Below are positions 1 through 7,382 of a stretch of 15,206 nt of DNA, piece by piece (the first letter of the stretch is position 1; every line of letters starts with the position of its first letter). Position numbers and translations under genes: made by a program. Under the pieces are notes generated by a model. The model saw only the letters and a list, made by a program, of their open reading frames with translations. It was not told where the DNA came from and did no database searches. Origin of the DNA: DASPTT01 sp035623275 (lineage in GTDB: Bacteria > Actinomycetota > Acidimicrobiia > Acidimicrobiales > UBA8190); assembly GCA_035623275.1 (NCBI GenBank), contig DASPTT010000065.1:1-15206 (forward strand). The letters run 5' to 3'.

Positions 1-165
1 CGGGAACGCCGCGGGCGGGAACGCCGCGGGCGGGAACGCCGCGGGCGGGAACGCCGCGGGCGGGAACGCCGCGGGCGGGAACGCCGCGGCCGGGAACGCC
101 GCGGGCGGGAACGCCGCGGCCGGGAACGCCGCGGCCGGGAACACCGCGGCGAGCAACGGCGCGGC
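1..165. repeat. 15-bp tandem repeat, ten copies plus one degenerate, at the window edge
   Basis: The unit CGGGAACGCCGCGGG repeats head to tail from position 1. Copies 1-5 and 7 are identical. Copies 6, 8 and 9 end in C instead of G. Copy 10 (136-150) also has an A, giving Thr in place of Ala. Copy 11 (151-165) is decayed. Because 15 is a multiple of three, every unit is in frame with the downstream YihY-type gene and encodes Gly-Asn-Ala-Ala-Gly (or -Ala). Copies become less uniform toward the gene body, as expected for an array that expands at its far end. The array continues beyond the window, so the total copy number is unknown. Confidence 0.97.
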
Positions 166-1105
166 CGGCGCCAAGCGGGCGACCGAGCAGGCCCCGGGAC
201 TGCGCGGCGTGTCGGCCCAGGCGACGCACTGGATCACCGAGCACCGCAGCCGGCTGGTGGTCGCAGTCGAGGAGCGGCGCCAGCGATCGGCCGTGGTCGA
301 CGCCCTCTTTCAGATCCACGACCTCGACACCAACGTGGGCGGGGGCATCCTGGCCGGCGCGCTCGCCTATCGGATGTTCCTGTTCATGGTGCCCTTCGTC
401 TACGTGACCTTCACCGTCCTGGGCGCCGCCTCGTCCGCCGCCAGCACCGATCCGGCGCAGCTAGCCAAGTCCGTCGGCATCAGCGGCGTCCTCGCCCACG
501 CCGTCGTGAACACGCACAAGCTGAGCACCGGCACGCAGATCCTCCTCATGATCGGGGCCGTGTGGGCGCTGCTGACGACGAGCCGCAGCGTGACCAAGGC
601 GCTGTACGCCGTCCACTCCCTCGTCTGGCGCGTGCCGAGGGTCAAGCCCAAGAACAATGCCGCATTCGCCTTCATCGCCATCGTCTTGCTCATGTCGTTC
701 CTCGTCCTCGGGCTCAACCGCCTGCGCGGCGCGGCGTGGGGCATCGGCAGCGTGCTCACCGTCGTCATCGTCACCGCCCTGGCCTTCGGCCTGTGGTGGT
801 GGGTCACGACGCTCCTGCCCCACGCCGGGGTGCCGTCCTGGGCGCTCATCCCCGGCGCCCTGCTCATGGCGGTGGGCGTCGAGCTGCTCCACGCCCTGAC
901 CGTGTACTGGATCGCCCATCAGGTGGCCAAGAAGTCCGAGACCTACGGCGCGATCGGAGTGGCGCTCACGGTCATGCTCTGGACCTATCTGCTGGGGCGC
1001 ATCGTCGTGGCCAGTGCGGGTATGAACGCCACCTTGTGGCGCCGCTACGAGGAGCGCAGCGCCCGGCTCCATCGGGCACCCGGCGGACCGTCGCTCCCTC
1101 GCTGA
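2..1105 (+). CDS. YihY/BrkB-family membrane protein with GNAAG-repeat N-terminal tail (5' end outside window)
   Basis: The frame is open from the left edge, so the gene probably starts upstream and only its 3' part is here. The first ~55 codons encode about ten Gly-Asn-Ala-Ala-Gly repeats plus a decayed copy. A Lys/Arg-containing linker follows, and from about position 209 a membrane domain of ~298 residues. Counting from the GTG at 209, hydrophobic segments lie near residues 45-75, 108-123, 150-168, 177-202, 208-235 and 245-273. The last carries the family-like stretch ETYGAIGVALTVMLWTYLL. Six helices and this late YGAIG block fit the YihY/BrkB (PF03631) family, once called ribonuclease BN. 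Family members are integral inner-membrane proteins of unsettled function. The GTG at 209 could be called as the start, but the in-frame repeat upstream argues for a longer protein. The family call is firm; the role and the true N-terminus are unknown. Confidence 0.85.
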   Translation, partial: GNAAGGNAAGGNAAGGNAAGGNAAGGNAAAGNAAGGNAAAGNAAAGNTAASNGAAGAKRATEQAPGLRGVSAQATHWITEHRSRLVVAVEERRQRSAVVDALFQIHDLDTNVGGGILAGALAYRMFLFMVPFVYVTFTVLGAASSAASTDPAQLAKSVGISGVLAHAVVNTHKLSTGTQILLMIGAVWALLTTSRSVTKALYAVHSLVWRVPRVKPKNNAAFAFIAIVLLMSFLVLGLNRLRGAAWGIGSVLTVVIVTALAFGLWWWVTTLLPHAGVPSWALIPGALLMAVGVELLHALTVYWIAHQVAKKSETYGAIGVALTVMLWTYLLGRIVVASAGMNATLWRRYEERSARLHRAPGGPSLPR

Positions 1106-1151
1106 GGTCCGGGGCCTGACCGGACGGTCGACCCCGGGTCGGGGCGACTGG

Positions 1152-1157
1152 CAGAAT
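1152..1157 (+). promoter_or_regulatory. Possible -10 element (CAGAAT) for the hydroxylase gene
   Basis: CAGAAT ends 7 nt before the ATG at 1165, and no purine-rich ribosome binding site lies between. This matches the spacing of better TAnnnT candidates elsewhere in the window, but the first base deviates from consensus. A leaderless transcript is possible; readthrough from the YihY-type gene, 59 bp upstream, is an alternative. Confidence 0.35.
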
Positions 1158-1164
1158 TGCTTGC

Positions 1165-1827
1165 ATGGCGCCATCGTCACCCCCCGCCACCTCGTCGTTG
1201 TCCCTTCGGGCGGCCGGCCGGCTCTTCGCCGCGCAGGTCACGCCGAAGATCATCGCCCTGGTGCTCGCCGGCGCCGCGGCCGCCCGGCTGGCGGTCGGGC
1301 GCTGGCAGTGGCGGGACCTCGTCGTGCCGGCCGTCATCCTGGCCGCCCAGCCCTTCACCGAGTGGCTGATCCATGTCTTGGTGCTGCATTTCCGGCCCCG
1401 ACAGCTCGGTGCACTGCGGATCGACCCATACGTCGCCCGCAAGCACCGGGCGCACCACGCGGATCCCAGGGACCTCCCCCTGGTGTTCGTGCCGCTGCCG
1501 GACCTGGTCCTGCTGATCGGCGGGATGGCGGCGATCTCCTTCGTCGTCCTGCCGCTGCCCCAGGCGCTCACGGCCATGGTCGCGGCGTACGCCGTGCTCG
1601 GCGTCTACGAGTGGACCCACTTCCTCATCCACTCGACCTACCGGCCGCGCCGGCGCCTCTACCGCTCCGTCTGGCGGGCGCACCGCAACCATCACTTCCG
1701 CAACGAGCACTACTGGTTCGGCGTGACCATGCACCTCGCCGACCACCTGCTCGGCACGTTCCCCGACAAGTCCGCCGTCGAGGTGTCGCCCACGGCCCGT
1801 ACCCTGGGGGTCGAGGCGGCCACCTGA
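1165..1827 (+). CDS. Fatty acid hydroxylase / sterol desaturase superfamily membrane protein
   Basis: The 220-residue product has hydrophobic segments near residues 28-44, 52-75, 112-131 and 135-150. It carries the histidine clusters typical of membrane di-iron hydroxylases (PF04116): HxxxxH at 70-75, HxxHH at 94-98, HxxxH at 152-156, HxxHH at 173-177, and further histidines at 182, 190 and 194. In this family such histidines bind two irons at the membrane face and support O2-dependent hydroxylation or desaturation of lipids, sterols or carotenoids. The substrate cannot be read from the sequence. The ATG at 1165 is chosen because it precedes the first hydrophobic stretch and has a -10-like hexamer 7 nt upstream; no good Shine-Dalgarno is seen. 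The next gene starts 16 bp after the stop, so the two are probably cotranscribed. Confidence 0.88.
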   Translation: MAPSSPPATSSLSLRAAGRLFAAQVTPKIIALVLAGAAAARLAVGRWQWRDLVVPAVILAAQPFTEWLIHVLVLHFRPRQLGALRIDPYVARKHRAHHADPRDLPLVFVPLPDLVLLIGGMAAISFVVLPLPQALTAMVAAYAVLGVYEWTHFLIHSTYRPRRRLYRSVWRAHRNHHFRNEHYWFGVTMHLADHLLGTFPDKSAVEVSPTARTLGVEAAT

Positions 1828-1843
1828 GCGACGGGAGCACGCC

Positions 1844-2389
1844 GTGAGCGAATCGACCGACGGGCACACGGGAGCCACGGCCCCGGCGGCCCCGGCGGCC
1901 CCGGCGGCCCCGGCGGCCCCGGCGGCCCCGGGCAGGCTCAACCACGTCGTGGCGGTGGGCATCGGCGCCGTCGTCGTGGGACTGCTGGGCTGGACCGCCT
2001 ATCTGGCCGAGTCCCTCCCCCACCACTACGACGCCCGCAATTGGAACGTCATGTGGGTCGGGTTCGACATCGCCATGAGCGCCGTCCTGGCCTACGCCGC
2101 GTGGGCGGCGTGGTTCCGCAAGCGGGTCATGATCGTGACGGCGATGGTGGCCGGCACCCTCCTCCTGTGCGACGCCTGGTTCGACGTCATGACCTCGTTC
2201 GGCAACAAGGACGCATGGCTCACCCTGCTCACCGCGTTCGCCGCCGAGATCCCGCTCGCCGTCTTCCTCTTCTGGGTGGCGCACCGCATCCTGTCGCGCG
2301 CCGTCGCGCACATCCACGCGCTGTCGGGTGCCCCCGGCCCGCCTCCCAAGGTGCGCGACGTGATGACGCTGCGGCCGCCGGGGCGCTGA
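1844..2389 (+). CDS. Four-helix membrane protein with an Ala-Ala-Pro repeat N-terminal tail
   Basis: The product is 181 residues from a GTG start, with a GGGAG ribosome binding site shortly upstream. Residues 1-32 are hydrophilic and contain about five Ala-Ala-Pro repeats. Four hydrophobic segments follow near 33-53, 70-91, 95-113 and 124-147, with a short basic tail after them. A conserved-looking block around residues 59-80 (LPHHYDARNWNVMWVGFDIA) lies between helices 1 and 2, and acidic residues fall inside helices (Asp75, Asp110, Asp114). It resembles conserved hypothetical actinobacterial membrane proteins that I know only as unannotated. No catalytic motif is visible. It follows the hydroxylase gene by 16 bp and is probably in the same transcript, but nothing in the sequence shows a shared task. 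Confidence 0.85.
   Translation: MSESTDGHTGATAPAAPAAPAAPAAPAAPGRLNHVVAVGIGAVVVGLLGWTAYLAESLPHHYDARNWNVMWVGFDIAMSAVLAYAAWAAWFRKRVMIVTAMVAGTLLLCDAWFDVMTSFGNKDAWLTLLTAFAAEIPLAVFLFWVAHRILSRAVAHIHALSGAPGPPPKVRDVMTLRPPGR
1880..1930. repeat. 9-bp tandem repeat encoding Ala-Ala-Pro
   Basis: The unit GCCCCGGCG repeats about five and a half times in frame inside the membrane protein gene and gives an Ala-Pro-rich extended tail. Copies are identical at the DNA level, which points to recent slippage or length variation rather than conserved protein sequence. Confidence 0.9.
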
Positions 2390-2441
2390 GGGGCCCGGCC
2401 GGCGAGGCGCGGCCGGGGTCGAAGGGGCCCCGCCGGCGAGG
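2390..2441. terminator. Hairpin-forming region between convergent genes, possible bidirectional terminator
   Basis: The 53-bp gap between the membrane protein gene and lepA contains CCCGGCC (2394-2400) pairing with GGCCGGG (2411-2417) around a 10-nt loop. An alternative outer pairing joins GGGGCCC (2390-2396) to GGGCCCC (2425-2431). There is no T-tract, as is common in high-GC actinobacteria. A near-perfect 18-bp direct repeat (2390-2407 and 2424-2441) is also present. The position favours termination of both converging transcripts, but GC-rich DNA forms such pairs by chance. Confidence 0.45.
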
Positions 2442-2442
2442 G

Positions 2443-4230
<1,788 letters not shown>

Positions 4231-4239
4231 GATGCAGAG

Positions 4240-4245
4240 AGGGTA
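4240..4245 (-). promoter_or_regulatory. Possible -10 element (TACCCT) for lepA
   Basis: On the minus strand TACCCT ends 9 nt before the GTG at 4230. It fits TAnnnT, but the gap is one to three nt longer than in the other leaderless candidates here. If used, lepA mRNA would have almost no leader and the TTG start at 4266 would be untranslated. Confidence 0.35.
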
Positions 4246-4276
4246 CCGGGGCGCAGCGGGGGCCAAGTGCGACGCC

Positions 4277-4285
4277 TGCTACGAT
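4277..4285 (+). promoter_or_regulatory. Extended -10 promoter element for rpsT
   Basis: TGC-TACGAT matches an extended -10 (TGn-TAnnnT) exactly and faces rpsT. No recognisable -35 hexamer is seen at the usual distance, which is common for extended -10 promoters. Transcription starting near 4292 would leave a leader of about 128 nt before the rpsT GTG. The tRNA-Ala gene has a very similar TGC-TAACGT element. Confidence 0.6.
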
Positions 4286-4303
4286 GGCCCGTCGGTCGGC
4301 GCC

Positions 4304-4390
4304 CCGGTGCCGGCCGGCCGCCCAGGGCAGGCGCCCGGGACCGGCACGACGGGCGAACGGGTGCGCAGCCCCGACCCGGGCCGGTGCCGG
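4304..4390 (+). promoter_or_regulatory. Structured rpsT leader with two competing stem arms
   Basis: The 10-mer CCGGTGCCGG occurs twice (4304-4313 and 4381-4390). Each copy contains GTGCCGG, which can pair with the single CCGGCAC at 4341-4347. The first pairing encloses a small GGGC-AGGC-GCCC hairpin (4326-4337). The two long pairings are mutually exclusive. S20 is known to control its own synthesis in E. coli through the rpsT leader, so a regulatory fold is reasonable here, but this particular structure is my inference and the region is GC-rich. Confidence 0.35.
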
Positions 4391-4419
4391 ACGAGTCGAC
4401 GAGAGCAACGAGACCAGAC

Positions 4420-4680
4420 GTGGCGAACATCCGCAGCCAGATCAAGCGCAACCGACAGAACGAGCGCCGTCGCCTTCGCAACAAGGCCGTCCGCTCCGAG
4501 ATGCGCACGCGCTCCAAGCGAGCCGTGACGGCCGTCGAGGCCGGTGCCGACGACGCGCAGGAGCTGCTCGCCGCAGCCATCAAGCGCATCGACAGCGCCG
4601 CGGCCAAGGGCGTCATCCACAAGAACCAGGCGGCGAACCGCAAGTCCCGCCTGATGCGCCGCGCCGCGGCGGGGGGCTGA
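4420..4680 (+). CDS. rpsT: 30S ribosomal protein S20
   Basis: The product is 86 residues from a GTG start and reads MANIRSQIKRNRQNERRR at its N-terminus, the usual S20 opening. The whole chain is rich in Lys, Arg and Ala, as expected for the long helical bundle of S20. The family motif region HKNQAANRKSRLMRR (residues 68-82) is intact. S20 binds 16S rRNA early in assembly of the small subunit. The frame stays open far upstream of the GTG, but that extension is antisense to lepA and is not coding. No strong Shine-Dalgarno precedes the start; only CGAG lies nearby. The gene is divergent from lepA and converges on holA with 3 bp between stop codons. Confidence 0.97.
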   Translation: MANIRSQIKRNRQNERRRLRNKAVRSEMRTRSKRAVTAVEAGADDAQELLAAAIKRIDSAAAKGVIHKNQAANRKSRLMRRAAAGG

Positions 4681-4683
4681 CCG

Positions 4684-5766
4684 CTAGCGCCGGCGGGCCC
4701 CGGCCGTCTGCCGGGTGCCGCCGAGGCGGCTGAGGCGCGCCACGAGCACCTGGAGCACCACGTCGTCGCCCAGGGCACTGCGCCCGCGCAGGTCGAGGTC
4801 TGCCGCGGCCAGCAGCACGATGGCACGCCCCACACGGGCGGACCCGAGCCGCCGGGCCTGCTCGAGCGCCTTCCTCGCCGGGTAGGCGCTGCGCATCCCG
4901 GCGAGCGCGGCCGCCTCCTCCGCGCTGGCCACTTCGGCGCCGTCGAGACGGAGCATCGCCTGGTAATGGCGATGGAGGATGCCCAGCACGCGCACGGGCG
5001 GGAAGTCCGGCATGGCGGACAGCCGCGCCAGCATGGCGAGGGCGACGTCGATGCGGCCGCCGTCGATGGCGTCGGTCAGGTCCCATCCGGCCACCGACCC
5101 CGCCTCGCCGAGGAACGGGGCGAGGCGCGCCTCGTCGACCGTCGCCCCCTCGCCGTACGCGCCGGCCAGCGTCTCGACCAGGCCCGCCAGACGGTTCACG
5201 TCCCCGCCGAGGTGGGCCTCGAGCGCGGCCGCGGCCGAAGCGGTGAGCTTGACCGGCGCGTCGCGCAGGTGCTCGGCGAGCCACTGGGCGCGGTCGCGGC
5301 CGGTGCGCAGCGAGGTGTCGGTGACCGACCCCAGGCGCTCGATGGCCTTGACCAGCGTGGCCGGCACGGTGCCACCGCCCACCGCGAACACGGCGACGAC
5401 GCCCTCGACCGGCGACTCGAGGCACTCGACGATGCGGCCGGCCTCACCCGCCGCCAACCGCCCCGCCTCGCGCACCACCACGATGCGTCGGTCGGTGAGG
5501 AACGGGGGCGTCGTCAGCGCGTCCACGACCGCCCCCACGTCCAGGTCGTCGGTGCCCACCGCCCCGTGCTCCTCCACCACCATGGCCGGATCCGTGTCGC
5601 CGGCCAGCGATCCGACGAGCGCATGGACCGCCTGGGCCACCAGCGCGGCGTCATCGCCCCGCACCAGGTGGACGGCCGCCGCCTCCGTGGCCGCTCCCCG
5701 CGCGCCGCCGCGCCCACCGCCGCGCCCGGCACCGCCCCCGCCGCGCCCGGCTCTGCGTTCGGCCAC
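4684..5766 (-). CDS. holA: DNA polymerase III delta subunit
   Basis: The product is 360 residues from the GTG at 5766. This start lies 2 nt beyond the folP-like stop codon and has GAGGCGG upstream. Residues 7-24 are an unusual Gly/Arg-rich tail. The HolA fold begins near residue 31 (VHLVRGDDAALV) and includes the typical LTTPPFLTDRRIVVVREAG strand-helix region. The C-terminal helices contain the PVRVLGILHRHYQAMLRL block characteristic of the collar domain. Delta is the clamp-loader subunit that opens the beta sliding clamp at primer ends. It is the last gene of the thioredoxin / folP-like / holA operon. A longer frame reaches 5850, but it would overlap the upstream gene by 82 bp and lacks family similarity. 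holA next to rpsT is a widespread bacterial arrangement, which supports the call. Confidence 0.93.
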   Translation of the reverse strand: MAERRAGRGGGGAGRGGGRGGARGAATEAAAVHLVRGDDAALVAQAVHALVGSLAGDTDPAMVVEEHGAVGTDDLDVGAVVDALTTPPFLTDRRIVVVREAGRLAAGEAGRIVECLESPVEGVVAVFAVGGGTVPATLVKAIERLGSVTDTSLRTGRDRAQWLAEHLRDAPVKLTASAAAALEAHLGGDVNRLAGLVETLAGAYGEGATVDEARLAPFLGEAGSVAGWDLTDAIDGGRIDVALAMLARLSAMPDFPPVRVLGILHRHYQAMLRLDGAEVASAEEAAALAGMRSAYPARKALEQARRLGSARVGRAIVLLAAADLDLRGRSALGDDVVLQVLVARLSRLGGTRQTAGARRR

Positions 5767-5768
5767 GG

Positions 5769-6599
5769 TCAGGCCGCCTCGAGCACGGCGCGCAGTCCGT
5801 CCAGCACCTGGCGGGTCCGAGCCACGTCGTGGACGCGGACCACCCGGCACCCGAGCGCCACACCGATGGCGGTGGTCGCCAGCGTGGCCTCCTCGCGCTC
5901 GTGGATATCGAGGCCCAGCGTCCGGCCGATGAAGGTCTTGTTGGACGCGGACAGCAGCAGCGGGAAGCCCAACGAGGTCAGCGCCGCGCAGGCGCGCAGG
6001 AGCTCGAGCGACTGCTCGGCCGTCTTGCCGAGGTCGAGGCCGGCGTCGACGACGATGCGGTCTGGCCCGATGCCGGCGGCCAGCGCGCGGGCGGCCCGCT
6101 CGGCGAGGAAGTCGCGCACCGTTGCCACCACGTCGTCGTAGTGCGGATCGGGATCCGGCACGCGCGGGGCGAGGCGGATGTGCGTGGCCACCACCGACGC
6201 GCCCGCCGCGGCGGCGGCCGGGAGATAGCCGGGATCGGCGAAGCCGCTGATGTCGTTGCCCAGGACGGCCCCGGCGGCATAGGCCGCCGCGGCCACCGAG
6301 GCACGCCAGGTGTCGACGGACACGGGGACGTCGAAGCGAGCGGTGACCGCCTCGATCACCGGGACGACGCGGTCGAGCTCCTCCTCCGGCCCCACCGCCG
6401 GACCGGGCCCGGCCTTCACGCCGCCGATGTCGATGATGTCGGCGCCGTCGGCCACCAGGTGCTCGACGCGCGCGTACAGGGCGTCGAGCGCAAAGGTCGC
6501 GCCCTGGTCGTAGAAGGAGTCGGGTGTCCGGTTACAGATCCCCATGACCAGGGCACGGGTCGCGAGGTCGTAGGCGCGCTCGCCGAGCCGCAGCCGCAC
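5769..6599 (-). CDS. folP2: Dihydropteroate synthase homologue, FolP2-like
   Basis: The 276-residue product has the full dihydropteroate synthase TIM-barrel pattern: NRTPDSFYDQG at 23-33, DIGGVKAGPG at 57-66, SVDT at 94-97, GNDISGF at 114-120, DAGLDLGK at 185-192, SASNKTFIG at 218-226 and RVHDV at 255-259. Canonical FolP enzymes, which join p-aminobenzoate to a pterin diphosphate, usually read NVTPDSFSDGG, D-GGESTRPG and a G-SRK-FIG motif at the matching places. The replacements seen here match the mycobacterial FolP2 type (Rv1207). From memory, that protein was reported to lack detectable dihydropteroate synthase activity. So the fold is clear but folate synthesis is doubtful. The GTG start lies 7 nt beyond the stop of the thioredoxin gene, with GAGGCGG between. 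The downstream holA follows after 2 nt, so the three genes form an operon. Confidence 0.88.
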   Translation of the reverse strand: MRLRLGERAYDLATRALVMGICNRTPDSFYDQGATFALDALYARVEHLVADGADIIDIGGVKAGPGPAVGPEEELDRVVPVIEAVTARFDVPVSVDTWRASVAAAAYAAGAVLGNDISGFADPGYLPAAAAAGASVVATHIRLAPRVPDPDPHYDDVVATVRDFLAERAARALAAGIGPDRIVVDAGLDLGKTAEQSLELLRACAALTSLGFPLLLSASNKTFIGRTLGLDIHEREEATLATTAIGVALGCRVVRVHDVARTRQVLDGLRAVLEAA

Positions 6600-6606
6600 G
6601 GCCGCC

Positions 6607-7314
6607 TCAGAAGAGCTGCGCGGCCAGGGCCTTGCGGTACCGCGCCACGCGGGGGTCCTCGGGCCCGAGCGTCTCGAGCAGGTCGAGGAACTCCTGGCGT
6701 GCCTCCTCGTCCTCCTTGACCGTGGGCAGCAGCTCGTCGAGTCGGGCGTCGACGCCGTCGGCCGGCACGGTCACATCGGCGGCGGTGAGCCGGGCCTCGG
6801 CGGCGAGCTGGCGGGTCTCGTGGTCCTCGGGGATGCGCGCCAGCAGCTCGAGCGCCTCGTCGGCCCGTCCCTGCTCGACGAGCAGGCGGGCGAGACCGAC
6901 CACGGCAGCGGGATGGTCGTGCTCGAGCTCCAGGGCGCGGCGCAGCGAGGTCTCGTCGCCCGCCGCGGCGAGCAGGTCGGCCTCGGTCGGCACCGGGGCG
7001 AGGCGCTCGACGAAGGCCTTCACCTGGGCCTCGGGCACGGCCCCGATGAACCCGTCGACCACCCTGCGCCCGGCCACGGCGTAGACGGCCGGGATCGACT
7101 GGGCCTGGAAGGTGGCCGCCACCCGCGGGTTCTCGTCGACGTTCACCTTGGCCAGCTCGACCTTCCCCTCGGTGTCGGCCACCACCCGTTCGAGGATGGG
7201 GCCGAGCGTCCGGCACGGGCCGCACCACGGCGCCCACAGGTCCACGACCACAGGAACCTCGTCGGAGCGCTCGATGACCGCCTGCTCGAAAGTGTCGTCC
7301 GTGACGTCGATCAC
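6607..7314 (-). CDS. Thioredoxin-TPR fusion protein, CnoX/YbbN-like
   Basis: The 235-residue product has an N-terminal thioredoxin domain (about 1-108) with an intact WCGPC active site at 30-34 and a cis-proline context at SIPAVYAV. A helical C-terminal half (about 115-235) resembles the tetratricopeptide region of YbbN/CnoX. In E. coli CnoX is a redox-active holdase that works with GroEL and DnaK; many relatives keep a normal CxxC pair, as here, and could also reduce disulfides. No signal peptide is present, so a cytoplasmic location is likely. The GTG start has TAGGGT 7 nt upstream and no room for a ribosome binding site, suggesting a leaderless message. It heads the operon with folP2-like and holA. 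Confidence 0.92.
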   Translation of the reverse strand: MIDVTDDTFEQAVIERSDEVPVVVDLWAPWCGPCRTLGPILERVVADTEGKVELAKVNVDENPRVAATFQAQSIPAVYAVAGRRVVDGFIGAVPEAQVKAFVERLAPVPTEADLLAAAGDETSLRRALELEHDHPAAVVGLARLLVEQGRADEALELLARIPEDHETRQLAAEARLTAADVTVPADGVDARLDELLPTVKEDEEARQEFLDLLETLGPEDPRVARYRKALAAQLF

Positions 7315-7321
7315 CCTGCAG

Positions 7322-7327
7322 ACCCTA
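7322..7327 (-). promoter_or_regulatory. -10 element (TAGGGT) of a probable leaderless promoter for the thioredoxin-folP2-holA operon
   Basis: On the minus strand TAGGGT is followed by 7 nt and then the GTG at 7314. This spacing would put the transcription start at the start codon. The -35 position falls near 7345-7350, inside an inverted repeat. Confidence 0.55.
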
Positions 7328-7343
7328 CCGGGCGGCCCCTCCC

Positions 7344-7367
7344 CCCGTGCCTGGTCTCGTGCACGGG
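7344..7367. promoter_or_regulatory. Inverted repeat between two divergent promoters, candidate operator
   Basis: CCCGTGC (7344-7350) and GCACGGG (7361-7367) form a perfect 7-bp inverted repeat with a 10-bp spacer. It covers the expected -35 regions of both flanking -10 hexamers, so a protein bound here could affect both transcription units. No regulator gene is adjacent. Confidence 0.4.
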
Positions 7368-7370
7368 CGG

Positions 7371-7376
7371 TAGGTT
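7371..7376 (+). promoter_or_regulatory. -10 element (TAGGTT) of a probable leaderless promoter for the phosphotransferase gene
   Basis: TAGGTT ends 6 nt before the ATG at 7383. The intervening GCGGGG could look like a weak Shine-Dalgarno, but it touches the ATG and is too close to serve well. The arrangement mirrors the opposite-strand promoter 50 bp away. Confidence 0.55.
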
Positions 7377-7382
7377 GCGGGG

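Noticed and set aside
1..165. CRISPR-like array
   Set aside because: The units are contiguous 15-bp copies without spacers and are in frame with a coding sequence, so this is a coding tandem repeat.
5767..5850. N-terminal extension of holA
   Set aside because: It would overlap the folP2-like gene by 82 bp and is Arg/Pro/Gly-rich shadow sequence. GTG 5766 has GAGGCGG upstream.
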